DNA of 19,815 nt from Palsa-459 sp035937595 (GCA_035937595.1 DASZHS010000009.1:1-19815), one strand, 5' to 3'. Counted from the stretch's first letter, positions 7,257 through 14,618 are shown. A program made the numbers and translations. The notes: a model not told the origin generated them from the sequence alone.

Positions 7257-7718
7257 ATGCTCCGTAGCATCGAGGCCAGGCCCACCGTGGCGAGCCGGCG
7301 GCGCCTCGCTCGGCTCCACGCCGGCCTCGTGGTCGCGATCGTGCTCTGCACGACGGCCTTCACCTTCGAGGTCCTCCGCGCGCTCGGCGGCAACACGCTC
7401 AGCTGGGCCTACGTCTTCGAGTGGCCGATCCTGCTCGGCTACGGCGTCTACATGTGGTGGCGCCTGGTCCGAGAGGAGCGCCACGGCACGGCGGCGACGA
7501 CGTCCGTCGTCGCGATGGGCGGCGGGGACGACGCCGCGCTCGAGGCCTGGAACCGCTACCTCGCCGAGCTGCACGCCGCGGATGCCGCCGCGGCCACGGG
7601 CCGTCAACCGCGCGGCCGGCCGTCGGCGACCGACGATGGCCCGCCGGGACGCACGAGCGACGGGAGCACCGCGGCGAGGACGCCGTTCACGAACCTCGGC
7701 GACGCCTCGGTCGAGTAG
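7257..7718 (+). CDS. small conserved two-helix membrane protein
   Basis: 153 aa from ATG at 7257. The start is uncertain, because no good ribosome-binding site precedes it and in-frame GTG codons lie upstream (for example at 7245). A basic N terminus is followed by a helix at about 20-42 and a second containing LSWAYVFEWPILLGYGVYMWWR (given here in part as SWAYVFEWP and YMWWR), a pattern I associate with a family of small actinobacterial membrane proteins of unknown function. WNRYLAELH resembles the usual end of that family. Here the frame runs on about 50 residues with low-complexity sequence and ends inside nusB, which is convergent. It is divergent from the SCO-fusion gene across a 139-bp gap. 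No function is assigned. Confidence 0.75.
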   Translation: MLRSIEARPTVASRRRLARLHAGLVVAIVLCTTAFTFEVLRALGGNTLSWAYVFEWPILLGYGVYMWWRLVREERHGTAATTSVVAMGGGDDAALEAWNRYLAELHAADAAAATGRQPRGRPSATDDGPPGRTSDGSTAARTPFTNLGDASVE

Positions 7719-8041
7719 GTCTTCGCGAGCTCGACGGCCTCGTCGAGGACGACGGCGTCGGGCGGTGGCGACGCGCCCAGCACCTCGCCGATGGCGAGCA
7801 CCATCACGAGCCGGTCGAGCGTCGCCATGCGCTCGAGCGGCCAGTCCACCGCGGCGTCGCGGATCGCCGCCTCCGCCTGGGCGCGGGACGCCTCGGCGCC
7901 GTCCACGAGGTCGAGGACGAACGGGTCAGGGGCGACGGGCAGCGTCGCGATGACCTCGCGCGCGGGCACGCCCTTCACGTCAGCCTCGTAGAGCAGCTCC
8001 AGGGCACGCTCGCGCGCGAGGTGCCGTGCGTCGACGGGCAC
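7604..8041 (-). CDS. nusB: transcription antitermination factor NusB
   Basis: 145 aa from GTG at 8041. NusB is an all-helical RNA-binding protein that works with NusE (S10) in rRNA antitermination. Seen: ARHLARERALELLYEADVKG at the N terminus, the typical helix 1 (R...A...LY), VLDEAVELAKTYS in the middle, and FVNGVLAAVL near the C terminus, which is the family's signature end. Length fits the family. The start codon begins one base after the efp stop, so it is read from the efp message. About 19 residues follow the conserved core, and they are coded by the segment that overlaps the convergent membrane-protein gene (115 bp shared). Confidence 0.95.
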   Translation of the reverse strand: MPVDARHLARERALELLYEADVKGVPAREVIATLPVAPDPFVLDLVDGAEASRAQAEAAIRDAAVDWPLERMATLDRLVMVLAIGEVLGASPPPDAVVLDEAVELAKTYSTEASPRFVNGVLAAVLPSLVRPGGPSSVADGRPRG

Positions 8042-8042
8042 C

Positions 8043-8606
8043 TCAGGCTCGCGTCAGGTACTCGCCGGTCCTGGTGTCGACCTTGATCGACTCGCCCGGG
8101 TTCACGAACAGCGGGACCTGCACGACGAGGCCGGTCTCGAGCGTCGCCGGCTTGCGGGCGCCAGAGACCCGGTCGCCCTGGACGCCCGGCTCGGTGTCGG
8201 TGACCACGAGCTCGACGGACGCCGGCAGGTCGATGCCCACGACCTCGCCGTCGTGGAGCTGGACCACCGCGTCGCCGCCCTCTCGCAGGTAGTCCGCCGT
8301 CGTGCCGAGCCGCGTGCGACCGACCGAGAGCTGGTCGTAGGTCGTCTGGTCCATGAAGACGTAGTCGTCGCTGTCGCGATAGAGGAAGCTCATGTCGCGC
8401 TTGTCGATCACGGCCTGCTCGAGCGTCTCGGCGGCCCGGTAGGTGCGCTCGATCACCGCGCCGGTGCGGACGTTGCGCAGCTTGGTCCGCACGAAGGCGC
8501 CGCCCTTGCCGGGCTTGACGTGCTGGAACTCGACGACCGTGAAGAGGCCGTCGTCGAGCGCGAGCCCCATCCCGTTCTTCAGGTCGTTGGATGACACCGA
8601 CGGCAT
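8043..8606 (-). CDS. efp: translation elongation factor EF-P
   Basis: 187 aa from ATG at 8606, with AAGGAG ten bases upstream. EF-P binds the ribosome between the P and E sites and relieves stalling at polyproline. Seen: SNDLKNGMGLALDDGLFTVV at the start of the KOW-like domain I; the tip loop KPGKGGAF with K34 at the position modified in other bacteria; YMFMDQ-type YVFMDQTTYDQL in domain II; and VPLFVNPGESIKVDTRTGEY at the end of domain III. Length is standard. The earlier in-frame reading lacks an SD sequence and conserved residues. Position after aroQ and before nusB matches the usual actinobacterial order. I did not identify an EF-P modification enzyme in the window. Confidence 0.97.
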   Translation of the reverse strand: MPSVSSNDLKNGMGLALDDGLFTVVEFQHVKPGKGGAFVRTKLRNVRTGAVIERTYRAAETLEQAVIDKRDMSFLYRDSDDYVFMDQTTYDQLSVGRTRLGTTADYLREGGDAVVQLHDGEVVGIDLPASVELVVTDTEPGVQGDRVSGARKPATLETGLVVQVPLFVNPGESIKVDTRTGEYLTRA

Positions 8607-8792
8607 CGTGGACAGTCTCCTTGGCTGGGCTCCGCCAGGGCGTGGCGGGCACGGCCACGACGCAGCGCCGCACGACACCTTCGAGGCGACCGAGCGGCCG
8701 CACAGCCTAGGCGAGGACCACCGTGGCCTTCTCGCTCGGCGCGCCCGCCTCGCGTGACGCCAAGGACGCGATCGGTGCCCGGCGCCGTCCGG
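8607..8792. other. 186-bp gap between aroQ and efp
   Basis: No credible gene was found here. It contains a 6-bp inverted repeat CGTGGC-N7-GCCACG at 8641-8659 and no clear sigma70 promoter. The gap is large compared with the overlapping aro genes upstream, so efp-nusB may have its own promoter that I cannot recognise. Confidence 0.5.
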
Positions 8793-9239
8793 CTACGCGC
8801 GCTCGTCGGCGAGCCGGACGATCGCCTCGATGGCGAGGTCGTAGGACAGCGGGCCGAACCCCGCGATCGAGCCCGCCACGACCGGTGCGATCACCGAGAC
8901 GTGCCGGAACGGCTCCCGCGCGGCGGGGTTGGACAGGTGGACCTCGACGACCGGGCAGCCGACGAGCTCGAGCGCGTCGTGCAGGGCGACCGAGGTGTGC
9001 GTCAGCGCGCCGAGGTTGGCGATGACGCCCGCGCAGCCGGGCTCGCGGCGCTCGAGCGCGTCGATCAGGTCGCCCTCGTGGTTCGAGTGGACGTGGCGGA
9101 CGCCGAGGTCGTGGGCCGCGGCGGCGGCCGCGGTGCGCGCGAGCAGCTCGTCGAGGGTCAGCGTGCCGTAGAGGGCTGGGTCGCGCGCGCCGAGGGAGCC
9201 GAGGTTCGGCCCGGACAACACGAGGACGTAGCCGCTCAC
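8793..9239 (-). CDS. aroQ: type II 3-dehydroquinate dehydratase
   Basis: Converts 3-dehydroquinate to 3-dehydroshikimate (third shikimate step), as a dodecamer of flavodoxin-like subunits. 148 aa from GTG at 9239, which overlaps the aroB stop as GTGA. All residues known for the type II active site are in register with the mycobacterial enzyme: R19, Y24 in PALYGTLTL, N75, H81 in LTHTS, E99 and H101 in VEVHLSN, and R108 and R112 in AREPFRH. Small deviations: HVHSNHEG where FRQSNHEG is common, and IANLGA where INPGA is common. Neither removes a catalytic residue. Confidence 0.96.
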   Translation of the reverse strand: MSGYVLVLSGPNLGSLGARDPALYGTLTLDELLARTAAAAAAHDLGVRHVHSNHEGDLIDALERREPGCAGVIANLGALTHTSVALHDALELVGCPVVEVHLSNPAAREPFRHVSVIAPVVAGSIAGFGPLSYDLAIEAIVRLADERA

Positions 9240-10291
9240 GCCGCCGCTCCCATCGCGCGAAGCGTAGCCAGCACGTCACGCTCCTCGATGGCGTCGACGA
9301 CCTCGATCCCCGAGGGGCCGTCGAGGACGAAGGTGAGGTCGTGGTGCGCCTTCTTGTCGCGGTGCATGACCTCGCACAGCGCCGCCGCCGAGGTGCCCGC
9401 GGGGAGCCCGCCGTCGAGCCCGAAGACCTCGAGCACCTCGTCGTGGTCCGCGACGCGTCCCTCGTCGATGCGTCCCAGGCGCGCCGCGAGGCGGGCGGCG
9501 AAGGCGAGCCCGACGGCGACGGCCTCGCCGTGGCGCAGCGCCGTGTCGCCGAGCCCGCCCTGGGTCGTCTCGAGCGCGTGGGCGAGGGTGTGCCCGTAGT
9601 TGAGGAGCGCCCGACGCCCGGTGTCGAGCTCGTCGTCGACGAGGTACCGGGCCTTGATCTCGACGCACCTCGCGACCTGCGCGTCGACGGGCATCGCGGC
9701 GAGCGTCGCCGCGTCGTCACCCGTCAGCACGGCGTACTTGGCGACCTCGCCGCGACCGCTCGCCCACTCGCGCGCCGGCAAAGTGACGAGGACGCCGGTG
9801 TCGCACAGCACGCCGAGCGGCTGGTGGAAGGTCCCGACGAGGTTCTTCCCTTCGGGCAGGTTCACGGCGGTCTTGCCGCCGATGGCGGCGTCCACCTGGC
9901 CGAGGAGGGTGGAGGGGAGCTGGACGACCGCGACGCCGCGGAGGTGGACCGACGCCACGAACCCCGCGACGTCGGTGACGACGCCGCCGCCGAGGCCGAC
10001 CACGACGTCGCCACGGGAGACGCCCTCGCCGACCAGCTCGCCGCACAGCCGCTCGATCGTCGCGAGGGACTTGGCGCCCTCGCCGTCCTCGATCACGTGC
10101 AGCGACGCGTCGACGCCGGGGTCCAGCCCCTCGAGCCAGCCCTCGTCGACGACGCGCTGCTGGGTCACGATCGCCGCCGCGCGGCACCGCGGGCGACGCG
10201 CGGCGATGAGCGCCGCGAGCCCGTGCCGGGCGCCGTCGCCCACCATGACGTCGTAGCGGCCGGAGGCGACCTCGATCGGGACGTGCCTCAC
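9236..10291 (-). CDS. aroB: 3-dehydroquinate synthase
   Basis: NAD- and metal-dependent enzyme converting DAHP to 3-dehydroquinate. 351 aa from GTG at 10291, overlapping the aroK stop as GTGA. Seen: VVGLGGGVVTDVAGFVAS (nucleotide-binding glycine loop), LPSTLLGQVDAAIGGKTAVN followed by GKNLVGTFHQP (substrate phosphate and lysine contacts), and the three metal ligands in RGEVAKYAVL, LNYGHTLAHALE and RHGEAVAVGL. Length is normal. Earlier starts would read through aroK in another frame and are rejected. It is a separate gene, not fused to aroK or aroQ. Confidence 0.97.
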   Translation of the reverse strand: MRHVPIEVASGRYDVMVGDGARHGLAALIAARRPRCRAAAIVTQQRVVDEGWLEGLDPGVDASLHVIEDGEGAKSLATIERLCGELVGEGVSRGDVVVGLGGGVVTDVAGFVASVHLRGVAVVQLPSTLLGQVDAAIGGKTAVNLPEGKNLVGTFHQPLGVLCDTGVLVTLPAREWASGRGEVAKYAVLTGDDAATLAAMPVDAQVARCVEIKARYLVDDELDTGRRALLNYGHTLAHALETTQGGLGDTALRHGEAVAVGLAFAARLAARLGRIDEGRVADHDEVLEVFGLDGGLPAGTSAAALCEVMHRDKKAHHDLTFVLDGPSGIEVVDAIEERDVLATLRAMGAAA

Positions 10292-10794
10292 GTCCGCACG
10301 ACCAGGCGCGCCACGGCGTCGACGACGTCGTCGATCGGGCCCGACGCGTCCACCCGCGCGTCGGCCACCTCGTCGTACCACGCGCCGCGACGGGCGGCGA
10401 GGGCGTCCAGCGCGTCGATCGTGGGCGCCTCCAAGAGCGGGCGGTCGACGTCCCCGAGCCGTCCGAGGAGGCACGTCGAGGGGGCGACGAGCTGCACCAC
10501 GAGCGGCTCGTCGGCGAGCAGCGCGCGGGCGGTCGCCGACTCGACGGTCCCGCCCCCGGTCGCGAGGACCGCGTCGTGCTTGCCCGCGAGGGCCGCCGCG
10601 AGCGCCTCGGCCTCGAGCGAGCGGAACGCCCGCTCGCCGTGACGCCGGAGCAGCGCGGCGGGCGGTGCGCCGCACCGCGAGGCGACGACGTCGTCGAGGT
10701 CGACGAAGGCGACCTCCAGCTCGCTGGCGAGCGCGGCACCGACGCTCGACTTGCCGACGCCGGGGAGCCCGACGAGCACGACCCGGACGGTCAC
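10288..10794 (-). CDS. aroK: shikimate kinase
   Basis: ATP-dependent phosphorylation of shikimate, fifth shikimate step. 168 aa from GTG at 10794, overlapping the aroC stop as GTGA. Seen: Walker A GLPGVGKSS near residue 10, shikimate-binding DLDD, GERAFRSLE with the conserved arginine, LATGGGTV, and the lid region DRPLLE. Standard length for a single-domain AroK. It lies between aroC and aroB, the usual actinobacterial order. Confidence 0.96.
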   Translation of the reverse strand: MTVRVVLVGLPGVGKSSVGAALASELEVAFVDLDDVVASRCGAPPAALLRRHGERAFRSLEAEALAAALAGKHDAVLATGGGTVESATARALLADEPLVVQLVAPSTCLLGRLGDVDRPLLEAPTIDALDALAARRGAWYDEVADARVDASGPIDDVVDAVARLVVRT

Positions 10795-11984
10795 CGGACC
10801 TCGGCGTCGAGGTGCGCGACGTTGGCGGCGTCGACCAAGAAGCCGTCCATGTTGCGCCGCAGCTCGCGCACCGAGTCGCCGCCGAACTTGCGCAAGGCCT
10901 CTCCGGCGAGGACCAGGGCCACCATGGCCTCGGCGACCACGCCCATCGCCGGGACCGCCGTCACGTCCGTGCGCTCCTTGAACGACGTGGCGGGGGCGCC
11001 CGTCTCGAGGTCGACGGTCTCGAGCACGGGGCGGGTGAGCGTGGAGAGGGGCTTCATCGTCGCGCGCACGACCACGAGCGAGCCCGTCGTGATCCCGCCC
11101 TCGACGCCGCCGGCGCGGGTCGAGCCGCGCCGGAACCCGCCCTCGGACGGACCACCGCCGTCGTCGCGCGTGATCGAGTCGTGGGCCTCGCTCCCGCGTC
11201 CTGCGGCCTGCTGGGCCGCGTCGCCGACCTCGACGCCCTTCACGGCCTGGATCGACATCACGGCCTGGGCGAGCAGCCCGTCGAGCTTGCGGTCCCAGTG
11301 GACGTGGCTCCCGAGGCCGACGGGCACGCCGTAGGCGAGGACCTCGGCGACCCCGCCGAGCGAGTCGCCGTCCTTCGCGGCCGCCCTGATCGCCGCGACC
11401 ATGGCCGCCGAGGCCACGAGGTCCGCGCAGCGGACCTCGTCGTCGTCGACGCGGTCGCGGTCCTCGGCGGTCGGGCGCGCCGACTCGGCACGGACGCCGC
11501 CGAGCGCGACGGTGTGGCTGAGGACCGAGGCCCCGAGCTCGGCGAGCACCGCGCGGGCGACCACGCCCGCGGCCACGCGGGCCGCCGTCTCCCTCGCGCT
11601 CGCCCGCTCGAGGACGTCGCGGGCGTCGGCCAGGGCGTACTTCTGCATGCCCGCGAGGTCGGCGTGCCCGGGCCGCGGGGCGGTGAGCGGGCGCGCGGTG
11701 CCGCCCGGGTCGGGCGACATCTCGTCCTTCCATCGCGCCCATTCGGTGTTGGCGATCTCGATCGCGATCGGGGAGCCGAGCGATCGGCCGTGCCGGACGC
11801 CCGCAAGGAGCGTGACCTCGTCGCGCTCGAACCGCATCCTCGGACCCCGTCCGAACCCGAGCCGCCGACGCGCGAGCTCGTCCTGGATCCCTGCGGTCGT
11901 GATCGAGAGGCCCGACGGGGCGCCCTCGACGATCACCACCAGCCCCCTGCCGTGGCTCTCCCCGGCGGTGAGGAACCGGAGCAC
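10791..11984 (-). CDS. aroC: chorismate synthase
   Basis: Reduced-FMN-dependent formation of chorismate from EPSP. Chorismate feeds aromatic amino acids and, through the isochorismate route, menaquinone, for which menD, menH and menA lie in this window. 397 aa from GTG at 11984. Seen: LTAGESHG at the N terminus, RRRLGFGRGPRM, the signature RPGHADLAGMQKY, RASARETAARVAAG, and GGITTGSLVVVRATMKP. The GTG lies 13 bases after the nfu stop and has no evident SD sequence, so reinitiation after nfu is likely. The start is fixed by the essential TAGESHG motif a few residues later. Confidence 0.97.
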   Translation of the reverse strand: MLRFLTAGESHGRGLVVIVEGAPSGLSITTAGIQDELARRRLGFGRGPRMRFERDEVTLLAGVRHGRSLGSPIAIEIANTEWARWKDEMSPDPGGTARPLTAPRPGHADLAGMQKYALADARDVLERASARETAARVAAGVVARAVLAELGASVLSHTVALGGVRAESARPTAEDRDRVDDDEVRCADLVASAAMVAAIRAAAKDGDSLGGVAEVLAYGVPVGLGSHVHWDRKLDGLLAQAVMSIQAVKGVEVGDAAQQAAGRGSEAHDSITRDDGGGPSEGGFRRGSTRAGGVEGGITTGSLVVVRATMKPLSTLTRPVLETVDLETGAPATSFKERTDVTAVPAMGVVAEAMVALVLAGEALRKFGGDSVRELRRNMDGFLVDAANVAHLDAEVR

Positions 11985-11997
11985 GGCGGTGGTCGCG

Positions 11998-12633
11998 CTA
12001 GGAGGCGTAGTACGGCGTGGCGCCGCTCGCGTGGTCGGTGACGTCGACCACGCCGGTGAGCTCGGGGATCTCCTCGCGCAGCTGCACCTCGATGCCGTTC
12101 GCGAGCGTCGCCCGGCTCATCGCGCAGCCCTGGCACCCGCCGGACAGCGCGAGGTAGGCGACCATGGCGGCCTCGTCCATGGCGACGAGGTCCGCGCGTC
12201 CGCCGTGGCTCGCGATCGCGGGGTTGACCGAGGACTCGAGGACCTTGACCACGCGCTGTGCGACGTCGCCCTCGATCCCCGCGGCGAGCACCGCCTCGGG
12301 TACGCCGGGGGCGCGCTCGGCGAGGGTGGGTGCGTTCGGGTTAACGAGGACCAGGCCGCCGCCTTCGAGCTCCAGCTTCGCGCCGCGCAGCCGGTCGACC
12401 GACCCGACGGGCACCGCGACGGTCAGCCCCACGGTCGCGTCGAGGGCCGCCCCCTCGGGGAGCTCGGCGATCGGCTGGAAGTACAGGTCGTAGTCGAACC
12501 CCTGCGCGGTCACGCCGCGGACCTCGACGACGAGGCAGAGCGCGTCGGCGTCGGGCTCGGCGCTGAGCGCGCCGAGCACCATCTCGCGCGCCTCGTCGGA
12601 CAGGGAGACCACGGCGGTCGAGGTTGTCGTCAT
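11998..12633 (-). CDS. nfuA: NfuA-like Fe-S carrier (degenerate A-type domain plus NifU C-terminal domain)
   Basis: 211 aa from ATG at 12633. Residues 1-105 look like an A-type (IscA/HesB) fold without the cluster cysteines, as in E. coli NfuA. Residues 121-201 are the NifU/Nfu domain: VVKVLESSVNPAIASHGG and SGGCQGCAMS, with C167 and C170 providing the CxxC that, in a dimer, holds a 4Fe-4S cluster. It probably passes clusters to client enzymes. It is the first gene of the minus-strand run that continues with aroC. The start lies six bases after a TACACT box, so the message may be leaderless. It is divergent from the cysteine-rich protein gene across 39 bp. Confidence 0.93.
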   Translation of the reverse strand: MTTTSTAVVSLSDEAREMVLGALSAEPDADALCLVVEVRGVTAQGFDYDLYFQPIAELPEGAALDATVGLTVAVPVGSVDRLRGAKLELEGGGLVLVNPNAPTLAERAPGVPEAVLAAGIEGDVAQRVVKVLESSVNPAIASHGGRADLVAMDEAAMVAYLALSGGCQGCAMSRATLANGIEVQLREEIPELTGVVDVTDHASGATPYYAS

Positions 12634-12639
12634 GGCCAC

Positions 12640-12645
12640 AGTGTA
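12640..12645 (-). promoter_or_regulatory. candidate -10 box TACACT for a leaderless nfu-aroC message
   Basis: TACACT is followed by six bases (GTGGCC) and then the nfu ATG, so transcription would start at or beside the A of the ATG. No convincing -35 is present. The same order, ACACT-GTGGC-N-ATG, is seen at 13820-13833 on the other strand. Confidence 0.35.
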
Positions 12646-12672
12646 CGGGGGGCGACGAGTAGGTTCGCGCGG

Positions 12673-13416
12673 ATGGCGAAGGTGCCTCGCGACGCGCACG
12701 AGTGGGTGAGCTTCGAGGACCCCGACGAGCGTCGCACCTGGCTGTTCGACGTGTCCTTCCTCGAGAGCACCTGGCACTGCATCTACGGCAAGGGCTGCCA
12801 GGGGGTGCTCACCGGCCCGGCGGAGGACCTCGTCCAGGGCTGCTGCAGCTACGGCGCGCACTTCACCGACGCCGACGACGCACGCCGGGTCGAGCGGGCG
12901 GCGAGGACCCTCACGGCGGACCAGTGGCAGTTCAAGGCGCGGGGCAAGGACGGCGTCGTGCGCACGGCCAAGGGCGGCGAGCAGATGACCAAGCTGGTGA
13001 AGGGCGCGTGCATCTTCCTCAACCGGCCCGGGTTCGCGCGCGGACCCGGCTGCGCGCTGCACGTCGCGGCCCTCGACCGCAAGGAGAGCTACATCGACCT
13101 CAAGCCCGACGTGTGCTGGCAGCTGCCGCTGCGTCGCGACGACGAGGTGCTGGAGGACGGCCACGTCCTCACGAGGATCACCCAGTGGGAGCGCCGGAAC
13201 TGGGGCAAGGGCGGCGCGGACTTCCACTGGTGGTGCACGGAGGCCCCTGAGGCCTACGGCGGGAGCGCGCGGGTGGTCGACTCGATGCGCGACGAGCTGG
13301 TCGCGATGGCGGGCCAGAAGGTCTACCGCCGGCTCGAGGCCTACCTCGCGGATCGCACCGCGCGCCTCGGCGACACCGTCGCGCTCCCCCACCCCATCGC
13401 CCGACGGCGCCGCTGA
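12673..13416 (+). CDS. cysteine-rich YkgJ-like putative metal-binding protein
   Basis: 247 aa from ATG at 12673. Eight cysteines: C36, C42, C57-C58, C113, C127, C148 and C188. The order HCIYGKGCQG, GCCSYGAH, GACIFL, GCALH and KPDVCWQLP recalls the CxxCxxCC (YkgJ/UPF0153) group, in which clustered cysteines before CC are followed by G-x-C-x-FL, a further Cys, and RPxxC. Here the spacing between the first cysteines is much larger (5 and 14 residues) and a charged segment separates the two halves. Zn or Fe binding is likely but unproven. It is soluble, with no signal peptide. Upstream GAGTAGG is nine bases from the ATG; the gene is divergent from nfu and ends nine bases before the convergent zinc-knuckle gene. 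The resemblance is from memory, and the function is unknown. Confidence 0.85.
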   Translation: MAKVPRDAHEWVSFEDPDERRTWLFDVSFLESTWHCIYGKGCQGVLTGPAEDLVQGCCSYGAHFTDADDARRVERAARTLTADQWQFKARGKDGVVRTAKGGEQMTKLVKGACIFLNRPGFARGPGCALHVAALDRKESYIDLKPDVCWQLPLRRDDEVLEDGHVLTRITQWERRNWGKGGADFHWWCTEAPEAYGGSARVVDSMRDELVAMAGQKVYRRLEAYLADRTARLGDTVALPHPIARRRR

Positions 13417-13425
13417 CGCTTCCCG

Positions 13426-13632
13426 CTACTCCTCGTCGGCGTCGGGCTCGTCGGCGTCGGGGACCGCGACGCCGCCCATGATCTGCTCGTAGCGGTCGTC
13501 CTCGGCGAGGCACCACTCCGCGTGGACGTCCTCGGGCTCCGCGCCGCACTCCGGGCACGGCTTCACGACCGTCGTCGAGGTCCGCTTGAGCTCACGGGCC
13601 TCGACGAACCTGCGGTGGCGACCCTTCTTCAC
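13426..13632 (-). CDS. small zinc-knuckle protein with acidic tail
   Basis: 68 aa from GTG at 13632, five bases after GAGGAG. A basic N terminus (KKGRHRRF) is followed by CPECGAEPEDVHAEWC, a C-x2-C-x7-H-x3-C arrangement suited to one zinc ion, and an acidic C terminus DADEPDADEE. The tail is coded by two perfect tandem copies of a 15-bp unit (13432-13461). It is convergent with the cysteine-rich gene. The strong SD sequence and the motif argue for a real gene; the role is unknown, and an RNA- or protein-binding adaptor is one possibility. Confidence 0.72.
   Translation of the reverse strand: MKKGRHRRFVEARELKRTSTTVVKPCPECGAEPEDVHAEWCLAEDDRYEQIMGGVAVPDADEPDADEE
13432..13461. repeat. two tandem 15-bp copies CTCGTCGGCGTCGGG
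   Basis: A perfect tandem duplication inside the 3' end of the zinc-knuckle gene, in frame, giving the repeated acidic residues of its tail. It probably arose by slippage. Confidence 0.85.
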
Positions 13633-13715
13633 AACCACTCCTCGCTGCCGACGCCGACCGTCGGGCACCAGGCGGCGCAGCCCTCGGACCGTCGGACCCC
13701 GACGATCCGCGCGTC

Positions 13716-13721
13716 AGTTTA
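13716..13721 (-). promoter_or_regulatory. candidate -10 box TAAACT for the zinc-knuckle gene
   Basis: The only AT-rich hexamer in the 198-bp divergent gap 13633-13830, about 84 bases before the GTG at 13632. No clear -35 lies at the right distance. Nothing else recognisable is in this gap. Confidence 0.28.
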
Positions 13722-13830
13722 CCGTCCGCGCATCGCGCCGCAGCCCGCACGGCGCACCGGACGCACGCCGCCGCGACCCGCAGCCATGCGCTCAAGCGGC
13801 GGGGGATCGACGACATGCGACACTGTGGCG

Positions 13831-14061
13831 ATGGGCGAGGAGTTCGACCCCGCCGAGATGCTCGCCCGGTTCCGGGCGCGCGCAGAGGCGGTCAAGCGCC
13901 GCGGGCTCCCACCGATCGAGGGCCCCGAGCGGGCGGCGTTCGCGCGCCAGGCGGCGCTCGACTTCCAGGACTATGCGATGCTCGCGGACGCCTCGGCCGA
14001 GCTCGTCGACGGCATCCTCACCCTGCGCGTCGACCTGCGCCCGAAGGACCCCTCCCCCTAG
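13831..14061 (+). CDS. small conserved-looking protein of unknown function
   Basis: 76 aa from ATG at 13831. It is soluble, charged and probably helical: EFDPAEMLARFRARAEAV, LPPIEGPERAAF, DFQDYAMLADASAEL, then a short beta-like end GILTLRVDLRP. No cysteine, signal peptide or membrane helix. The ATG is preceded by GACACT-GTGGCG, the arrangement also seen before nfu, so the message may be leaderless. Its TAG stop shares the palindrome CTAG with the stop of the convergent flavin-reductase gene, which supports both ends. Codon use matches the neighbours. I do not recognise a named family. Confidence 0.68.
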   Translation: MGEEFDPAEMLARFRARAEAVKRRGLPPIEGPERAAFARQAALDFQDYAMLADASAELVDGILTLRVDLRPKDPSP

Positions 14062-14618
14062 CCGCCGTAGTTCATCTTGGTGTCCTCCATCCGCAGGACC
14101 TCGACGTGGCGCTCGGACGCCGACCCTTGGAGCACCTCGTCGGCCACCGCGACGCCGGTCACCTCGCCGCAGTAGAGCGTGTGGCTCACGAACCGCACGC
14201 GCTCGACGACGAGGAGGTCGAGGCACCCCGCCGCGTCGCGCAGGTACGGCGCCCCTGACGGAGCGACGCCGACGGCGACGCCCGCGAGCTCGGCGAGCCG
14301 ACCGCCGGCGTCGCGCGTCACGTCCTCGATTGGCTTCACGAAGCGCCGCACGAGCGCGCGCTGGTCGCGACGCAGCACCGCGAGCGTGGCCACCCCGGTC
14401 GCCTCGAGGAGCGCGTGGGTGCGAGCGCCCGCCTCGACGCCGAGCGCGACGACGCACGGCTCGGTCGCGACCTGGACGACGAAGCTGATCGTCATGAGGT
14501 TGAACGGGCCGTCCGCGCCGCCCGTCGACCCGAGCACGTACAGGCCGGTGGGCATCGCCCACAGCAGCCGGCGACGCCGCGCGTCGTCGATCGCCCCGTC
14601 GAAGGCGAGCTCGGTCAC
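14058..14618 (-). CDS. flavin-reductase-like FMN-binding split-barrel protein
   Basis: 186 aa from GTG at 14618, overlapping the upstream lipoprotein stop as GTGA. The N-terminal half matches the flavin reductase-like domain: MPTGLYVLGSTGG, PFNLMTISFVVQVATEPCVV, and VEAGARTHALLEATGVATLAV (in parts), where the T-S-F and P-C-V segments contact the flavin phosphate. HTLYCGEVTGVAVADE and a C-terminal tail follow. Members reduce flavin with NAD(P)H or act as flavin-dependent oxidoreductases; the substrate cannot be told here. Co-translation with a lipoprotein and tyrS looks like operon economy rather than a shared pathway. Confidence 0.87.
   Translation of the reverse strand: MTELAFDGAIDDARRRRLLWAMPTGLYVLGSTGGADGPFNLMTISFVVQVATEPCVVALGVEAGARTHALLEATGVATLAVLRRDQRALVRRFVKPIEDVTRDAGGRLAELAGVAVGVAPSGAPYLRDAAGCLDLLVVERVRFVSHTLYCGEVTGVAVADEVLQGSASERHVEVLRMEDTKMNYGG

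Noticed and set aside
8641..8659. CGTGGC-N7-GCCACG hairpin upstream of efp
   Set aside because: Short stem in very GC-rich DNA with no T-run or conserved leader; not enough for a regulatory or terminator call.
9341..10642. 433-codon open frame on the plus strand
   Set aside because: Antisense to aroB/aroK, which have all catalytic motifs.
12634..13392. Long N-terminal extension of the nfu frame
   Set aside because: It lies antisense to the cysteine-rich gene and lacks homology-like features; the A-type domain starts at the ATG at 12633.
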